Assembly: GCA_037951105.1 (NCBI GenBank) | Contig: JBAMJV010004345.1 | Location: forward strand, 1 to 64,000 | Reading direction: 5' to 3' | Source of the DNA: Echinarachnius parma | Taxonomy: Eukaryota > Echinodermata > Echinoidea > Clypeasteroida > Echinarachniidae | DNA: 64,000 bases | Shown here: positions 33,395 to 47,600 of the stretch, piece by piece | Position numbering within the stretch: the stretch's first letter is position 1 | Layout: each line of letters begins with the position of its first letter | The notes under the pieces: generated by a model | The model's input: the letters and a program-made list of their open reading frames with translations, nothing else | Told to the model about the DNA's origin: nothing | The model's database searches: none | Made by a program: the position numbers and the translations under genes

Positions 33395-34577
33395 TAAACA
33401 TGATAAACGTTCTTCTGAACTAGCCACCACACAGTCACAGACAGTATCTTGCTCAGATCGCTGTGCAATTACCAATTCAGACTCAGTCTCCCAGAGTCCA
33501 GACTCCCACTCATCATGCGCATTCTCATCTCAGACTCAGTCTCACTCAGTCTCACTCTCAGCCACATCTACAAAGTATGATGGGGGCATCAAACTTCGCG
33601 CAGTTAACTTTTAACACATCATTTCGACAAGAAATATACTGATTTGTATAATTGATTCTAATACCAATTTATTCAGAATATAGACTTTAGACAGTATAAT
33701 AAACATGTTTTGGTTTTAAGATCACTCAATTTAAATAACTTATTTCAGCCTGTTTTTGAAACCCTTCCATGATTTTAAACATGTTAGTTGTTACCGTAAA
33801 TTAAGTTTCAGACTGAAGACGGTCGAAGACATGACCACGCATGACTGAACAACAAACTACTATTATTTACTAATATTTGTAATACCTTACCGTCCACCAT
33901 GGCATGCTTACGAAGGATTAGAATATTAATATTATTATATTATTATTAATTAGGACTATTAAAAAGAAAATTATTGAATTTGAATATTTGTTTATGGAAT
34001 AGCTACAAATTCTATATATCTACCTCTCTTACTGTTCTTCTTCGAGTACTAGACTAGAGCCTCCAACTTCACTGCTGCAAATTTCCACTTTCCAATACCA
34101 AATGAATCATGATTTCTTTGGTTGTTTACAAGTTAAAATGTTGGAGAGAAATATCTCTACAACATAATGACATCTTGAGACTTGAACAGCTTCCGTGTTC
34201 GCGCGCTAGTTTCGCTGTTTAATTCCTCACCCGGCCAGACGTCCACACATCGAATAAATTCAGGGGCTCAGCAAAATTTAATATAAGGATTAGTCTTTGC
34301 GCCTAGCCGTTTTATGAATTGTTACCTTCTGCAAAAGGACCCCGGAAACTAATAAACAAGTGGTATCGAAGCCTACTTCTGGAAAGTCATTTATTTTCGC
34401 GTGACCTCCCCTCGATTGTCAACAAATCGCCCATCCAACATGGCGAAAACATCTGAACAGAACTATTCTGCATATTATGGGATCTAAACAAAGTGCGATT
34501 TTGCGATTTCCTCATGAGTGACCTGGTGGAGAGAGGGAAAGAGGAGAGTACAATTCTATCTGTGTTTTGAGAAAAAG
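33395..34577 (+). promoter_or_regulatory. Upstream region and probable promoter of the PPP1R37-like gene
   Basis: No TATA box seen. At 34435-34445 the sequence CCAACATGGCG resembles the YY1-type core (AANATGGCG) found near start sites of many animal housekeeping genes. Its ATG opens a 15-codon upstream frame (34440-34487), and a second upstream frame runs 34514-34570, ending 7 nt before the main start. If transcription begins upstream of these they could reduce translation. The start site itself is not known. The part from 33395 to about 34200 shows nothing recognisable beyond a CTCAGTCTCA-rich stretch near 33480-33560. Confidence 0.4.
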
Positions 34578-34935
34578 ATGGACAAATCTGTAGTCGAAGA
34601 GGGAGGTGTTTGCGTCGCACAACGAAACAGCAGCAGTCCTGGCAGTATCGAAGGCCGACGTGCCCCCGTGCAATTTAGTGAAGAAACGCCTCCGCCTCTT
34701 GGTAAACCAGCTGATAACATGCCACCTGCGAGGGTGGATCACACAACTGCTGTGAGCGCCGAGAGCTCTGGCGTAGTGAGCGACGGTGTTCGCCAGGGCT
34801 CGACTGCAGCAGCGGCACAAAATGGAAAGTCCGACGCTACTGACAGTCTTTCTGGTCGAAAAGGAAGGAGAGTGCGATTTCCAGAAGGAAATTTAGTTAC
34901 TAGTGCAGTAGACCCACCAAATCCATGGATAAATG
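34578..34935 (+). CDS. PPP1R37: PPP1R37-like exon 1
   Basis: 119 codons plus one base. Start ATG at 34578 has a good context (AAAGATGG). An in-frame GTG at 34518 is not a likely start, and a stop-terminated upstream frame ends just before. The N-terminus is Ser/Ala/Gly-rich and probably disordered; the PP1-docking RVRF lies near the end. Donor G/GTGAGC. Confidence 0.87.
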
Positions 34936-37900
34936 GTGAGCTGATTTTAAATTTGGGGAAGGATTACATAACTTCATAAGTTAACTTGAGTCAATTTGTC
35001 CAAATGACTCAGCAAATCAAAGACAAAAGAATTTTAATGGTACCACCACCCAAAAATATTCTTATAAATGAAAGGTAACATCTTTAGTAGTCCATTCCAT
35101 CAACAAGTTCAGAAAAATATGTTTCCAGAAAAAGAAAAAAATATATATATATAATTATGCACTCCTCGACTTCTCTCCGTGTCATATTGCGACTTCTGAA
35201 CGATCGATGATCGCGCTTTGGTCTCCATTCAAGTACAAGTCGCCCGGCCATCGGCGGGCGACTTGAATGGAGAGAGACCAAAGCGCGATCATCGATCGTT
35301 CAGAAGTCGCGATACGACACAGAGAGAATTCGAGGAGGTGCATAAATCTAGTGCTGTTATCCGATCCGAGACGAGAAGGGATTCCCGGCGATTATGGCCT
35401 TCAAACCGGGAAACGAGCGGTCCGAGAATTGGCCCTTTGTTTGTATAATTCTCTGTTTTGGCAACAAATTTTCTCCAGTAATAATAACAAATCTGTATAC
35501 TGATACATATAAGAAAAAAATGGGATTGGCTCAAGTAAACTGCAGTAGTTATGACAGATTTACGACCTGTGGCTGTGACCAGTGGCAGAGAAGGTCACAA
35601 CAGGTTGAGCCTTGAAGTCAATTACCTGAATTTGTGTAGAGCTATACAAAGGGTTTAAGGGGAATGCCCCCCACCTGTTGGAAAGCTTACCCCAACCTTA
35701 GAATATACTTTTTTAAACTTTTTATCTTGACTCCCACAAAGATATATTGAGAATTTGCTTTTCCTGTGTATGCTTTATTGAACATAACTCCAAAACAAAC
35801 CACATAACTCTGCCCCAAACACTGGCACACCCCAAAACATAAATTACCCCAATGCTGCCTCCCATTTTTTTTTAGATAACAAACTTTTCAAACAATGTGT
35901 TTCTTGTAGTCATAAAAAATTCGCCCAAACATGATCTTACACATATGGCCCTGAGTTCACATGTGGTTGTGAGTTTGGTATGATATGCATGTCCACTGAA
36001 CCTGGGCTAATGTATATGTATGGTATGTCTCCTCATAACTTCCAACATAAGCAACTGTGTGTGCATGTGTACAGGCAGTTTTTTGCTCATACACAAGGGA
36101 ACCGGGACGATCCGGGATCCCGGTAATAATTTTGTAATTCTACCGAGCCGGGTTCGAGACGGGAATTTTTTTTTACCTAACAGCATTACATAAATCACTC
36201 ATTTTGATACGGAATGGAGCGAAAAATCATAATTTTTAACCACCGCTAAGTTGTATCACATATTTGTGCTCTGATCGGTGGTAAGTACCGTATCATATAT
36301 CATTTTAAGCACAATTATCGTGCACACAAAAGTGACACTTTGGGGGCTCTATGTGGGTGGCATTCTCTAGAGTTACAACTTTACAAGTTACAACATGTGT
36401 ATATTACAGGTGTGCATGTACAAAGACTACCTTTGACCAGAGCGAACGAATCGTCCGGGATTCTATTGTCTCCAAACGTACGCGTGAACAGAATTGGCGC
36501 ACTCGCAAATGTTTGGCGAGTACGTAACCAGGAAATAATAGTGGTTCCGTAAGTGGTGGTATTGACAGTGGTAATGAATTGCATTGTTTATGAATTAGGC
36601 AATCCTGCACTACAGGCTATATTATTTGTGGTCGCTAACTTCAACCCTAAGTTCCTAACCTTAACCTTAACCCTAACCCTAAATTTGGTGGCTATAGGTC
36701 AGATTTAGTGGCTACGGTTTGATTTAGTGTAGTGCTGTAACTGACGTTGATGATCGGATCGGTTGATCGGATCGGCAAAATCCGATCAATGATCAAAATC
36801 GGTAAAAAAAATTTTTTAACAAAATTTATTTTTTTCTTTGGAAAATGATCCCAAAAAACATATTTTGGGAAAATAAATGAATACCAAAGCAACATATCCA
36901 TATGAATAAGCCCAAGGTAATCTTGTATGGGTATGCTTTCATTTCAAACTGATTACCTCTCCTTTTACAAAATTACTCGCGGAGATTCTGAAAGGTTACG
37001 CCAAATTAATCACATGGGACTGAGCTTAGTAACATTTCAGAATGATCGGATCAGGATCATTACAGCACTAATTTAGTGGCTATAAGTTAGATTTATTGTG
37101 CAGTATGAAAATTGAAGTTAGCAACCAAAATTTCGCAAAAACAATATAGCCTACTAAAGTGCAGGATTGCCACATGAATTACACAACCCTTTGCAAAATG
37201 TTGGGTAAATTTGGTATCACAAAAGGGTACCAGAACTTATATTTAAAATGTGTTGTTCTTTGCCTGATTGTTCCCTTTAAATTAATTTTGCACTCGTACT
37301 TGTTCTTTGAAGTTGTAATTCTTATAAATTAAAGTTTTAATTTGTATTATATTCTTAAAGGGCAATGAAACCCAAGCAAAATGTTGCTTTCATAGTCTTG
37401 AAAAGATTAAGAAGAATAATCTCTGAAAGTTAGAGCATAATCGGGTAAGAAACTATGGCTCTTCGAAGATGTCCATTTATTCCTATTTATTCCTATAACT
37501 TGTGTGTGGACAACTCCCCATATGTTTTGTACACAAATGTTCCCATTTTTACAGTTTTCTTCATAGTTTTTTTCCATTTTTCCATTCCCCAAACTTATGA
37601 TATGTTATGTATAAAAGCATTCTACAAAACATATACCGTAGTGGCTAGAGAACCCGGACGGGGGGAGAACCCGGCCAAAAAATGGACAGGGCTACCTTTG
37701 AAATTAGATTTGCCGAGAATGCACTGAACATGCGACTCGAAACTTATATCAAACGATTTATCTGCATATTGCTCATAAAATACATGTATATTGCTGTTCT
37801 GTAGTCCTCCTGGTTATCCAGAAAATCGCTTGAAAGTCAGTCTTTAAACTCCAAAATTTGTTATTTTTTTATTTTATTCACGATAATTTGAGATTACAAT

Positions 37901-38639
37901 TTTTATAATCTTTATTCTCGCTTTTGTAAATCTACGCTCAGTAGTTCATTTTGGTAGAAACTTACACCAATTGGACCGTAATATCGCGGTGCCTTCGCTG
38001 ATAACAAAATTATCGCTCAACGGCAAAGCGGGTTTCCGCACGGCGCGATTTCATGCACGAAGGTTCAATTTATCGCAGTGCAGGAGAACCCGGCCACCGC
38101 GCACGGTGCATGTACAAAGTCAATGACGCACTGTGCTAATCTGTGTTGTGCATGACTGTCCGGGTTCTCTAGCACCCACGGTATGTTGAAGTCGAACGAA
38201 GGGTAAACATACATTTTGAGAAAATTGAACAAAACTGAAATTTTGTGTACAAAATGTATGGGGAGTTGTCCACAACTTTGCCAGAGTGCGTTGCCAATTT
38301 GAGTCACTCGAATAAATACATGGCTCTTTTCAAAGAGCCATAGTTTTCTTATTTCTTGACCGATTGTGCTCAAATTGTCAGAGACTATTCATTATATTTA
38401 GTGTCTTATAATGCATACAACAATTTGTCTGGATTTCATTGTCCTTTAACAAAAATTAAATTTAACATTCAATGACAAATACAAAGTATCTTCAATTAAA
38501 ATTAAATAATTGACTTAGTTTTATTTTATATTATATTCTATTAAACATAAATTAAATTAAATTTTATCATATTTAGGGGCACTGATTTTCCGCGATCGCG
38601 GAAAATCGCGGAAAATCGCGGAATTGACCATTTGGAAAA

Positions 38640-38673
<34 letters not shown>

Positions 38674-41600
38674 CCCTTTCTTTCTTTTTCGGACCCCGTT
38701 CCAAAGAAAACGAAACCGGGACCCGATGGTGACGGTGGGGAACCGGTGTGATCGACCAAACCAACTCAGCATTAATCATTATTAAATGAATTTTAAAGAT
38801 ATTTACTCTCTGGCCTGTGGTAAGTCCTTCCTGATATCAGGCATGACACATTCCCCCCCAAATTTTGATGATTTGTGGGTGAAAATCATGACTTTACCCT
38901 ACTCATTAAATTTTGTATGGAGTTCTATGTAAACGGAATTTGCAGTTTTTCACATGTACAAAGTCTATGGCAAAACGGAATTTCCGTTTTTCAGGCAGGT
39001 AAAAACGGAATTCCAGATTTTCTAAAACGGAAAAGGCCTTTTTTTAAAACGGAAAATCAGTGCCTCTACATATTCAATAACAAATACAAGGTAAATTAAT
39101 ACAAAGTATCTTCATATGAAATTGAGTAATTAAATAAGTTTATTTTATATTATATCCTTAACATGAATTAAATTGATCGTATTCAATAACAAATACAAAA
39201 AATTAGAATGCTTTTGTTGTTTCACCATTACCAAATTGACAACATTTAACATTTAAACAAAATAAAAACTGGTTTGGTCATGTGATTTTATCAATAACTA
39301 CCAGTCCAGTACCATGCCAAACAGTTCAATCTGAAGGTGTTCTTTGTGAACTTTATTTTGGTTCATATCTTAACCCAAACTAATACAATTTGGGCAATTC
39401 CGGATGAGAGAGGCCAAAAATGGAAAATTTAAAAGTTTATGAAATACAATTTCAAAGCATGTTTTGGGTGGACAACGTCCTATATATTAGTGAATAGAAG
39501 ACCGTTTGTGAATAACTTAATCTATTTTTCTGAAAGCAGTGTTTGAACTTTTTGGGTTTTCTAGGCTTCAGAATTGAAAACATTACTAAATTCAATACCA
39601 AATCAATAAATCATTGATCCCTGAACTTATTCCTTTGTATACTTTGCAGTTATACTAGTATATGGATAATCTTCTTAATTTGTAAAGCACTTGTTCCAAC
39701 CGGAACCAATATTTGCTGGACAGAATGACCAAATCTACTCCAATTTGTATGTAATTCCGTTACCGAAATTCCAAGAAAGTTTTTTTAAAGAACTTTAATA
39801 TTGATGAATTATTCTGTAATTGTAAATCCAATGCTAAAATATGTGTCCTTGAAATCCCAAACGCCCAATTCTTTAATATCTTCACCCATTTCTATGAAAA
39901 CATCGGTAACGGAATTACATGGTAACGGAATTACACCGGTAACGGAATTACATCGGTAGGGGATGCAACATTAATTTGACTTCAAAGTGGGTAGGAAGTT
40001 TTTGAAAGAAAGGAACTCCACCTGCTATACAGGGGGGAAAACAAAATCCAACTTCTGATGAGTAAAAAACAAATTATGAATATAAAGGAAGATATCAAAT
40101 GAGATAGATCCTCTCTTATGACCTTCTGTTCTAAAAATAGTTGAGAAACGGTTTATCTATTAAACATATGTCAGGCATAGTTTTCACAAAGTATAAACAA
40201 ACAAAATCTTGCAGTCTTTGGCAAGAAAATAAAAAATAGATCACCCAACCCCAACACCCTCCCCTTGTTGAAGTCTAAGACTGCAGGTAGTATTGAGGAA
40301 GATAGTGTCCAAGATAACATCAAGAACACTCAGAACAGAGGAAAAAGCAACATTAGCAATGTCATCAGCAGCGGCATGGAGGACCTCAAATTGAAATGGG
40401 TGGTAACTAGTTCAACACTGCAAAGAAAACAATGCCAAACAATTAATTGGACAAGTGATAGAAGCTGTGGATAGTAACATTACTGTCAAATTATTGAAGC
40501 AAACAGTACCAGAGAAGTATGGTTGGCCACATAGTAGATGACTTTGGCTTGAAATCTCATCAGTTGCTCAACTTGAGATTGGTCTAAAAAGACCAAGACT
40601 ACCAGTACCACTTTGCGCCAGCAGGAGTATTGAGTATAAAGTTTCAGATGTCTCATTATCTAGTCAATCCCTTGCTTCTGCTTAAAAGCATTAAGACAAT
40701 GGGCCCTTTGAAATTCTGTCAATATTATAAGAGGTCACCTGCAAATGTCCAGGATGATCCAGACACAATTGGGCTGATGACAGACTATACTTCGGCTATA
40801 TTTCAAAGGGCCCATTGCCCTGTTGCCTAATATCAGAACTCAAGGGATTGACTAGATAATGAAAGGAAACCATTCAAATGTTATAGCACCATACAGGAAC
40901 TACACAATAGGTGTACTGGTGAATATTGTTACTGGTAGGTTTTGTCTTTTTAAGCCAAGCTCAAGTTGAGCTACTGATTTGAGAATTCGTGCCAATTACA
41001 TTATTCACAGGTCTTAGCTATGTAAAAGAGCCACAAACAGACAGAATAGATATATACTCTCCTTAATATAAATGCATGTATCATGCTAACTTATTCACTG
41101 GCTTTAAAATGTAGCTTGCCAGTATTATTGCTGATGAATTAAAGTTCAGACAATAAGATTGAACTCTATCCTTGCTGGCCATTTGACTTGTCAGTAAATC
41201 TTTGTTAGTACAATTTATAAATAAGTTTAGGATTTTTAAAACTTGAACATCTTTAATATCAAGTTGTACACATTGTGCATTACATAATATACTACAAACA
41301 ATTAATTGTATCCCTGATACATGTATCACCTGATCTCTGACTATAAATTAATGTTCTTGTACATGCTTCTAACAATTTATTATGTCCAAATTGCATCAAG
41401 TATGTGTACATGATCAAAAAAGTGTCTTGGTAGTATTCTTCAGTAGTAGTGATTTTGATCAGATGGATGAGTTTATTAATTTAGAACAATTTAGTAGATG
41501 GCATACAGGTAGACATTATTTACAGGTCTAATAGCATATCATAGATACCCTCAATGAGCCACAAATGGACAGAAGAGATACACTTTCCTTCATATAATTA

Positions 41601-44600
41601 CTCATAACATACTAATTAGTTTCCTGGCTTTTAACTGCCCAGAATTATTGGTATTAACATTCAGACAATAGGATTGAACCCTATCCGTGCTGGCCATTAA
41701 AAGGTACCACCAGCCAAAAATAATATTCTTATTATAGAAAGGTAACATCTTTAGTATTCCATTCCTTCAACAAGCTCACAAAAATATGTTTTCAGAAAAA
41801 AATATATAATTGGAAAAAGCATCACCATTCTCAACCATGCTTTCATGTGGTCTGAATTGCGAAGACTATATGCGTGCAGAGCCAGAGTGCTCTGTGCAGA
41901 GCGAACGAATCATCCGGGATTCTATTGACGTACGCGTGAAAGCATTGGCGCATTCGCAAATGCTTGGCCCGTATGGAACCAGGAAATAGCAGTGGTTCCG
42001 TAAGTGGTGGAAATTAATTGATTTGTTTATGAATTACACAACCCTTTGCAAAAAGTCGGGTATCTATTTGATATCACAAAAGGGTACCAAAACATATAAT
42101 AATGTGTTGTCCTTTGCCTGGTGGTCCCCTTTAAACTTACCAGCATGGTTACATACTTTGTTAGTACATGTCCAATGTATAAGACTTCCCAGGGTTTTCT
42201 GAATTCTAATATCAAGTTGTACACATTGTGTATTGCATGATAAACTTCAAGGAATTCATGTTACGTTACCCTTGATACATGCATCATTTGACATCTGACT
42301 TTGATTTATTGTTCTGCTAAGCACTTGCTTCCCAATCTGTTTTGTCCAAATTGCATAATATAAGGAAGTGTACATGATCAAAAAAGTGTTTTTGTAGTAT
42401 ATGTGTATGAAATACTTTGGTAGAAGTGATATTTATCCAATGGATACGTATAGTTTAGAAGAATTTGTGGATAATTGACAAAGCAGTGTTACTAGTGTAA
42501 TTCCGTTACCATGTTCATTAGATAACTTTCTAGTATAAATAGAGAAATATGTGACCATTGATTTGAGCCAGGACTGCAGAGTTTGATAACAAGGACTATG
42601 TAAACGAAGACTGACTTGAATTTCACAAATACAAATAGTTATTTTTTTAAAAATTTCACACTGCGTTACCAAATTAACAAATTAAGCAGGCGTATTCATA
42701 TATTACTTCATAATTTGGCATAAAAGTATCTTGCATTTTGGTTTTTATAAATGTTTGAACATAAAAATAACATTTTAAAGGGATTTTAGCTTATCTGGTA
42801 TTCAAAAAATTAAACTTTTTAAGGTAAACTTCAGAAGGCGTAATTCCGTTACCATTTATGTAATTCCGTTACCGCTGCCTTTTTTGGAAACATGGTCAGT
42901 TACGACCAAACAAGATGAACATAAAGGAAAAAATTAATGTTATCATGAAGTTGACACCCATAGCAATGAATTTTAAAATAAATCTACACAAAATGTCTTT
43001 TAAATTTCAGAGGAATTCATGTGAAAGTTGAAGGTGGGAAAAAAGGCCCATTCTCTGCCGTAATTCCGTTACCGACGTATCATACGTGCTAGCACTTTTC
43101 TCATGTATGAAATTTCCATATTTTTGTTTCTATATGACAGCAGGTATATCTCCAGAACTTATTAAAGTGTTGATAAGCCTTTAGGTCATAGGACTAATCC
43201 ATATTATGAAAAAGAATGAGCAAAATTTCTCTGAATTGTAATTCCGTTACCACGGAATTGCCCATTTGCAGAACAATTTTCTAATTCAAAGTGACCTGGA
43301 CCCGGCATCATTGGCTCTAACTCATTGACGTCAATATGCTAGAATAACCTAATAACTTAAAAGAACGAGGCAGAGCAGATAATCTCCCATACTCTCATTC
43401 AACCGTAAAGGATTATCCTTGGAAGCATATATCTAGAGATCAGTGGAACTAGGGCTAGTCCTGGGACATGATTGTGCTCTCGCCTACTGTAATCATCTCT
43501 AATAATTTGTAGAGCAGGTTTTCTAGGACATTTTTGTTTTGTTTTCCCCAAGACTGTTATAATATGGGTTTTAAAAGTACTTATAAAAGAATTGGTATTT
43601 ACACTGACAGTATTTTCTATTCTTACCCCTTCTTATTTTGTTCCCCTCTCCTACTCCTAGCCAAGGAAACCTGTACGGATGAGTTGTGTGCAGCCTACCA
43701 GGCAGGATGTGCTCAGCTGAACGTGAGACCAAGCCAGAACATCATCCAACAACTCCAGGTAATCTAACACAGGCTGATCAATGTATTTTTAACATATCGT
43801 AATAATAATGGTGGTGGTGGTGGACTGGTGGTGTTGTTGTAGGTGGTGGTGGAAGTAGGGTGATTGTGGTGGTGATGGTGATGATGATGGTGATGGCGAT
43901 TATGATGATGATGGTGGTGGTGGTGGTGGTGGTGCTAACAATGAGAACAACAAAGTTTTCTTAACCAATGGTACCCTCCTCAGTGCTTTGAACTGTCCCC
44001 TGAAAGACCTTGCATTTAGCTATTATAGGCCCCATTGCAGAAAGAGATCATACAATTGATTGTAAGTTTCAATTAATTGTCAAGTCAGATCAAGTGTTCT
44101 AAATGCGCAAATTTGATTGGTTGAAATGCGCAAAATATCTATAACTTACAATTAATTGTAACTTAAATCAAATGTATCTCTTTCTGCAGCGGGGCACTAG
44201 ACCTGTATAATATTCATTATTTCCAAAAATATATGTAAAACTTACATTCATAAAAGTAATGCAGTTTTTGTGCCCATATAATTATAATGTACATAAAATG
44301 AAAATTGGGAAGCAGGGATTATTATGACACATCCCTACATACATGTAGCTTCCTGTATGTGCAGTTTCATAGAAATCACTGCATCAAGGAACTACAAATA
44401 CATGAATTTGTACATGTAGGCTTCAAAGTGAAAGATATGAGTAGTTGTCACATGATAATGTTAAACATGGCCTGTAGTTGAACTTTTGTTTGTTGGAAAT
44501 ATGACATCACAGCTATAAATTGACATCAGTAATGGCTCTAAACATTGTTTGGTAAGCCAACAAATGTGTGACCTAGTAGTTGCTATTAAAGAAGGCAGTC

Positions 44601-47600
44601 GTTCTTCTCCATTCCACTATTTCCTTTGGTGTTGTTGTCGTTTTGTGTTTTATGGCATTCTCCATTCTTTTTTTAAAAATTGTTAATGCCTCTATTAAAA
44701 ATATATATTTTTATGCTCCTTTCCACAAAATAAATTCATTGAGAATATGAATATGGGGGATTGATTGCTTGCCCTTGCCCGCTTCGAGGTATCATCTGGC
44801 CAACCTGGCTCTGGCTTCTCAGCTACAGTAGTAGAAACCAGCCTACATGTAGGCCCATACACAGAAAAGACAGATCAATGCCTTTTTTTTTTGTCTCTCT
44901 CTCATATCAAAATACAAAATAACTAAATAAGTGTTTCTTTTCCTTTCTTTTTCTTTAAAAAAAAAAACAAAATAAATTCATTGAGAATATGAATATGGGG
45001 GATTGATTGCTTGCCCTTGCCCGCTTCGAGGTATCATCTGGCCAACCTGGCTCCGGCTTCTCAGCTACAGTAGTAGAAACCAGCCTACATGTAGGCCCAT
45101 ACACAGAAAAGACAGATCAATGCCTTTTTTTTTTGTCTCTCTCTCATATCAAAATACAAAATAACTAAATAAGTGTTTCTTTTCCTTTCTTTTTCTTTAA
45201 AAAAAAAATCATATATTCCTTCATAAAAATTAAGTTGAATAAGCAAAAAAAAAATGGGTTTTCAGTAGTGCGTATAATGCAATGCAATATCCTAATTATA
45301 CAACAATCAAATCATCCTTCATGTAATTACATCTAGTCTATTTAAACTTGCAAAATGGGCTATTAGTTGTTCAATGCAGTATTAATGGTAATCAATGTTT
45401 AGCCATTCTTTTAGTGCTGATTTCCTCCATGGATAAAAGATTTTATTAAGTGACCTATTTCGGTTATTGCATTAGTCTTGTTTCTTATCAACCTCAAAAT
45501 CTGATTAAACGCATACATGTAGGTTGCTGGATTGACTGTATGTAGATAACCACATGTGTGTTTAAAACTTCACTCTATTTGCTGAATTATCTACTTCCAA
45601 GAATTAAATGTTTGTTTAAAAGGGTATACAGATCTATGTAGATCTTTGTAATTGTCATTTTGTTTTTTAAGGTTGTTAAATATTATTGGGCATTTTGTAT
45701 TAAATTTAAATTAAAATGCTATAATAATTATGTTTGTATTTCCCTCTGCCTGAATGTAAGAAAAATTCCCTATTAGATTATACAAAAAGAGAGAGCAGTG
45801 TTTGTAATAAAGGTAGAATTATACAGCAAACAATGTACAAAATTACACATTCAAGATTCAAACGGGTGTTTCCTCAAAGATATATACTGTCAGATTGTTT
45901 TCATTAATCAAATTTCATGAAAGTAACAAGGAACCTAGTCATACTGTAGACATGCAACTTTATACTCTGTATATGGTACACTGTCTATCTATATACATGG
46001 CCTGTGCATTATCCAGAGGCACATTAACTGGTCATCAGTTACAGTTCAAATTAGGACGTTTATCTCGTCCACCATCTCAACTTATCTCAACTTAAACATG
46101 TATCCCTAACGGATGAGCTTTACAACAGTTGGGCTATTACAGAAAACTACAATTAAAAATTAATAACATCAACCAACTCTTTTAATATAATATAACAGAA
46201 TTATTATACAGTATTGGTCAAAATAAACTCCCCCCTAACGTTTGTGTGCAGTAATCCCTATTGATTTGTACACTACACATCAATGGGATTACTGTGCACA
46301 GTAAAGTGGTTAGTTTATTTTGACTGATACTGTAGATCAGATAAAAGGGCTAGGTAAAAAATCTAAATGCGTGTTTAATAATGATCAATTAATTAATTAT
46401 TTTAGGTTTGTATGCAAGTTTTTTTTAAACTCTATTTCAGGTTAAATTTTGTCATCATTGCTGCTGTTTATATTGTGATAAACCTTGCCTGGGGTCACTA
46501 AAATATAGATTCAGGCCACCAAATTTCATTGGTGCTTAATTCAACTGGCCCAATAGGGTAACTAAATTAATTTTTGAGCCAATGTAAGTTTTAAAATCTT
46601 GATTTTACTTCCCCGACTAGGCCACAAGGCAAAAATGTTAATTTCTAGCAGTGGATAAACTTTCGCCTACATACATGTAATATGCACAGTACTTGTACCT
46701 GACACTGCTCAAGTAAGCATGTATGATGAGTCATGCTCAAGGAGCACCGCTCATAGTAACGCGAGTACCTCATGTTGCTTAAAATGGCATAAGACTCGCC
46801 AGGCTTTCGCATATTCCGCATGATCAATAATCTGCATACCGCTGCATTTTGTGTCTTCAAAACGTGGCATTGAACTTACTTCATGCTTGTAAATACACTA
46901 GTTAACATTTGACACCATATTTGTTTGTTCTAGTATTTTTTAATGAAAATTCTTGCGGTACATTTTTAGCTCATCCGCCCCGAAGGGCCCGATGAGCTTA
47001 TGCCATGGTGTGGCGTCCGTCCGTCGTCCTTCCGTCCGTCCACAGTTTTCAAAATGCTTCTTCTTCGTTATTTTTCATCCGATTTTGATTCTGATTGTTT
47101 CATAATATTAATTAATTACGGTAATTTTTTTATTTTTTTATTATTTTTTTATTTTCATTTTTTTAATTATTATATTATATATTATTTATATATATATTTT
47201 TTTTTTAATAATTGCAAGGAGTAATCATAAATGATTGAGAAGGAAGAATAATAGTAGGCGTAGCTTAATAAGCAATGTTCCTCCTTTTAATCCACCAAAT
47301 GATAAAAGGCACTGGTCGAAAAATTGGTCTCCGCCAGGACTCGAACCTGGGTCTCCGGCTTGGAACGCCGATGCCTTAACCACTAGGCCACGAGGACCGT
47401 GTGATTAAAGACAGATCCAGTTCAGGTCATTGGCAAGCCAATCTCTCGGCCCTTTGTACTCAAGTATTCATGGGGAAGGAGTTACGAACAATGCAAGCCG
47501 CCTTTACTTCAGCTGGATCACAATAGAGTGATTCAAGTATTAGTTAGAACATATATATATAAGCGAGAAGTGAACTAATACATACAGCTTCGGTTTCTTC

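Larger units (their letters stand above)
35034..37280. mobile_element. TTAA-flanked element (family 3, copy c) carrying nested insertions
   Basis: TTAA-TGGTACCACCACCC at the left and TTCCC-TTTAA at the right. Interior blocks (AACATCTTTAGTAGTCCATTCC, GAGCGAACGAATCGTCCGGG, AATAATAGTGGTTCCG) match the copies at 41697-42134 and 51715-52161. It is split by at least two insertions: one at about 35155-36400 and one at 36598-37173. Confidence 0.75.
39391..43264. mobile_element. 3.9 kb inverted-repeat element with ten copies of a 14-base motif
   Basis: Perfect 12-bp ends TGGGCAATTCCG / CGGAATTGCCCA. GTAATTCCGTTACC or its reverse occurs at 39751, 39905, 39921, 39938 on the left and 42497, 42840, 42860, 43060, 43238 on the right, with a partial copy at about 42662. 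Most left copies point one way, all right copies the other. Such subterminal repeats are typical transposase-binding arrays. No long ORF; the short frames at 40265-40830 match nothing I know. Interior has diverged repeats (41041-41180 versus 41560-41700) and a younger TTAA element. Confidence 0.75.

Noticed and set aside
34518..34577. Longer N-terminus for the PPP1R37-like protein
   Set aside because: It would start at GTG; the first in-frame ATG in a good context is 34578.
36655..36682. Telomere-like CCCTAA run
   Set aside because: Only a few imperfect units inside a transposon; not a telomere or a clear internal telomeric array.
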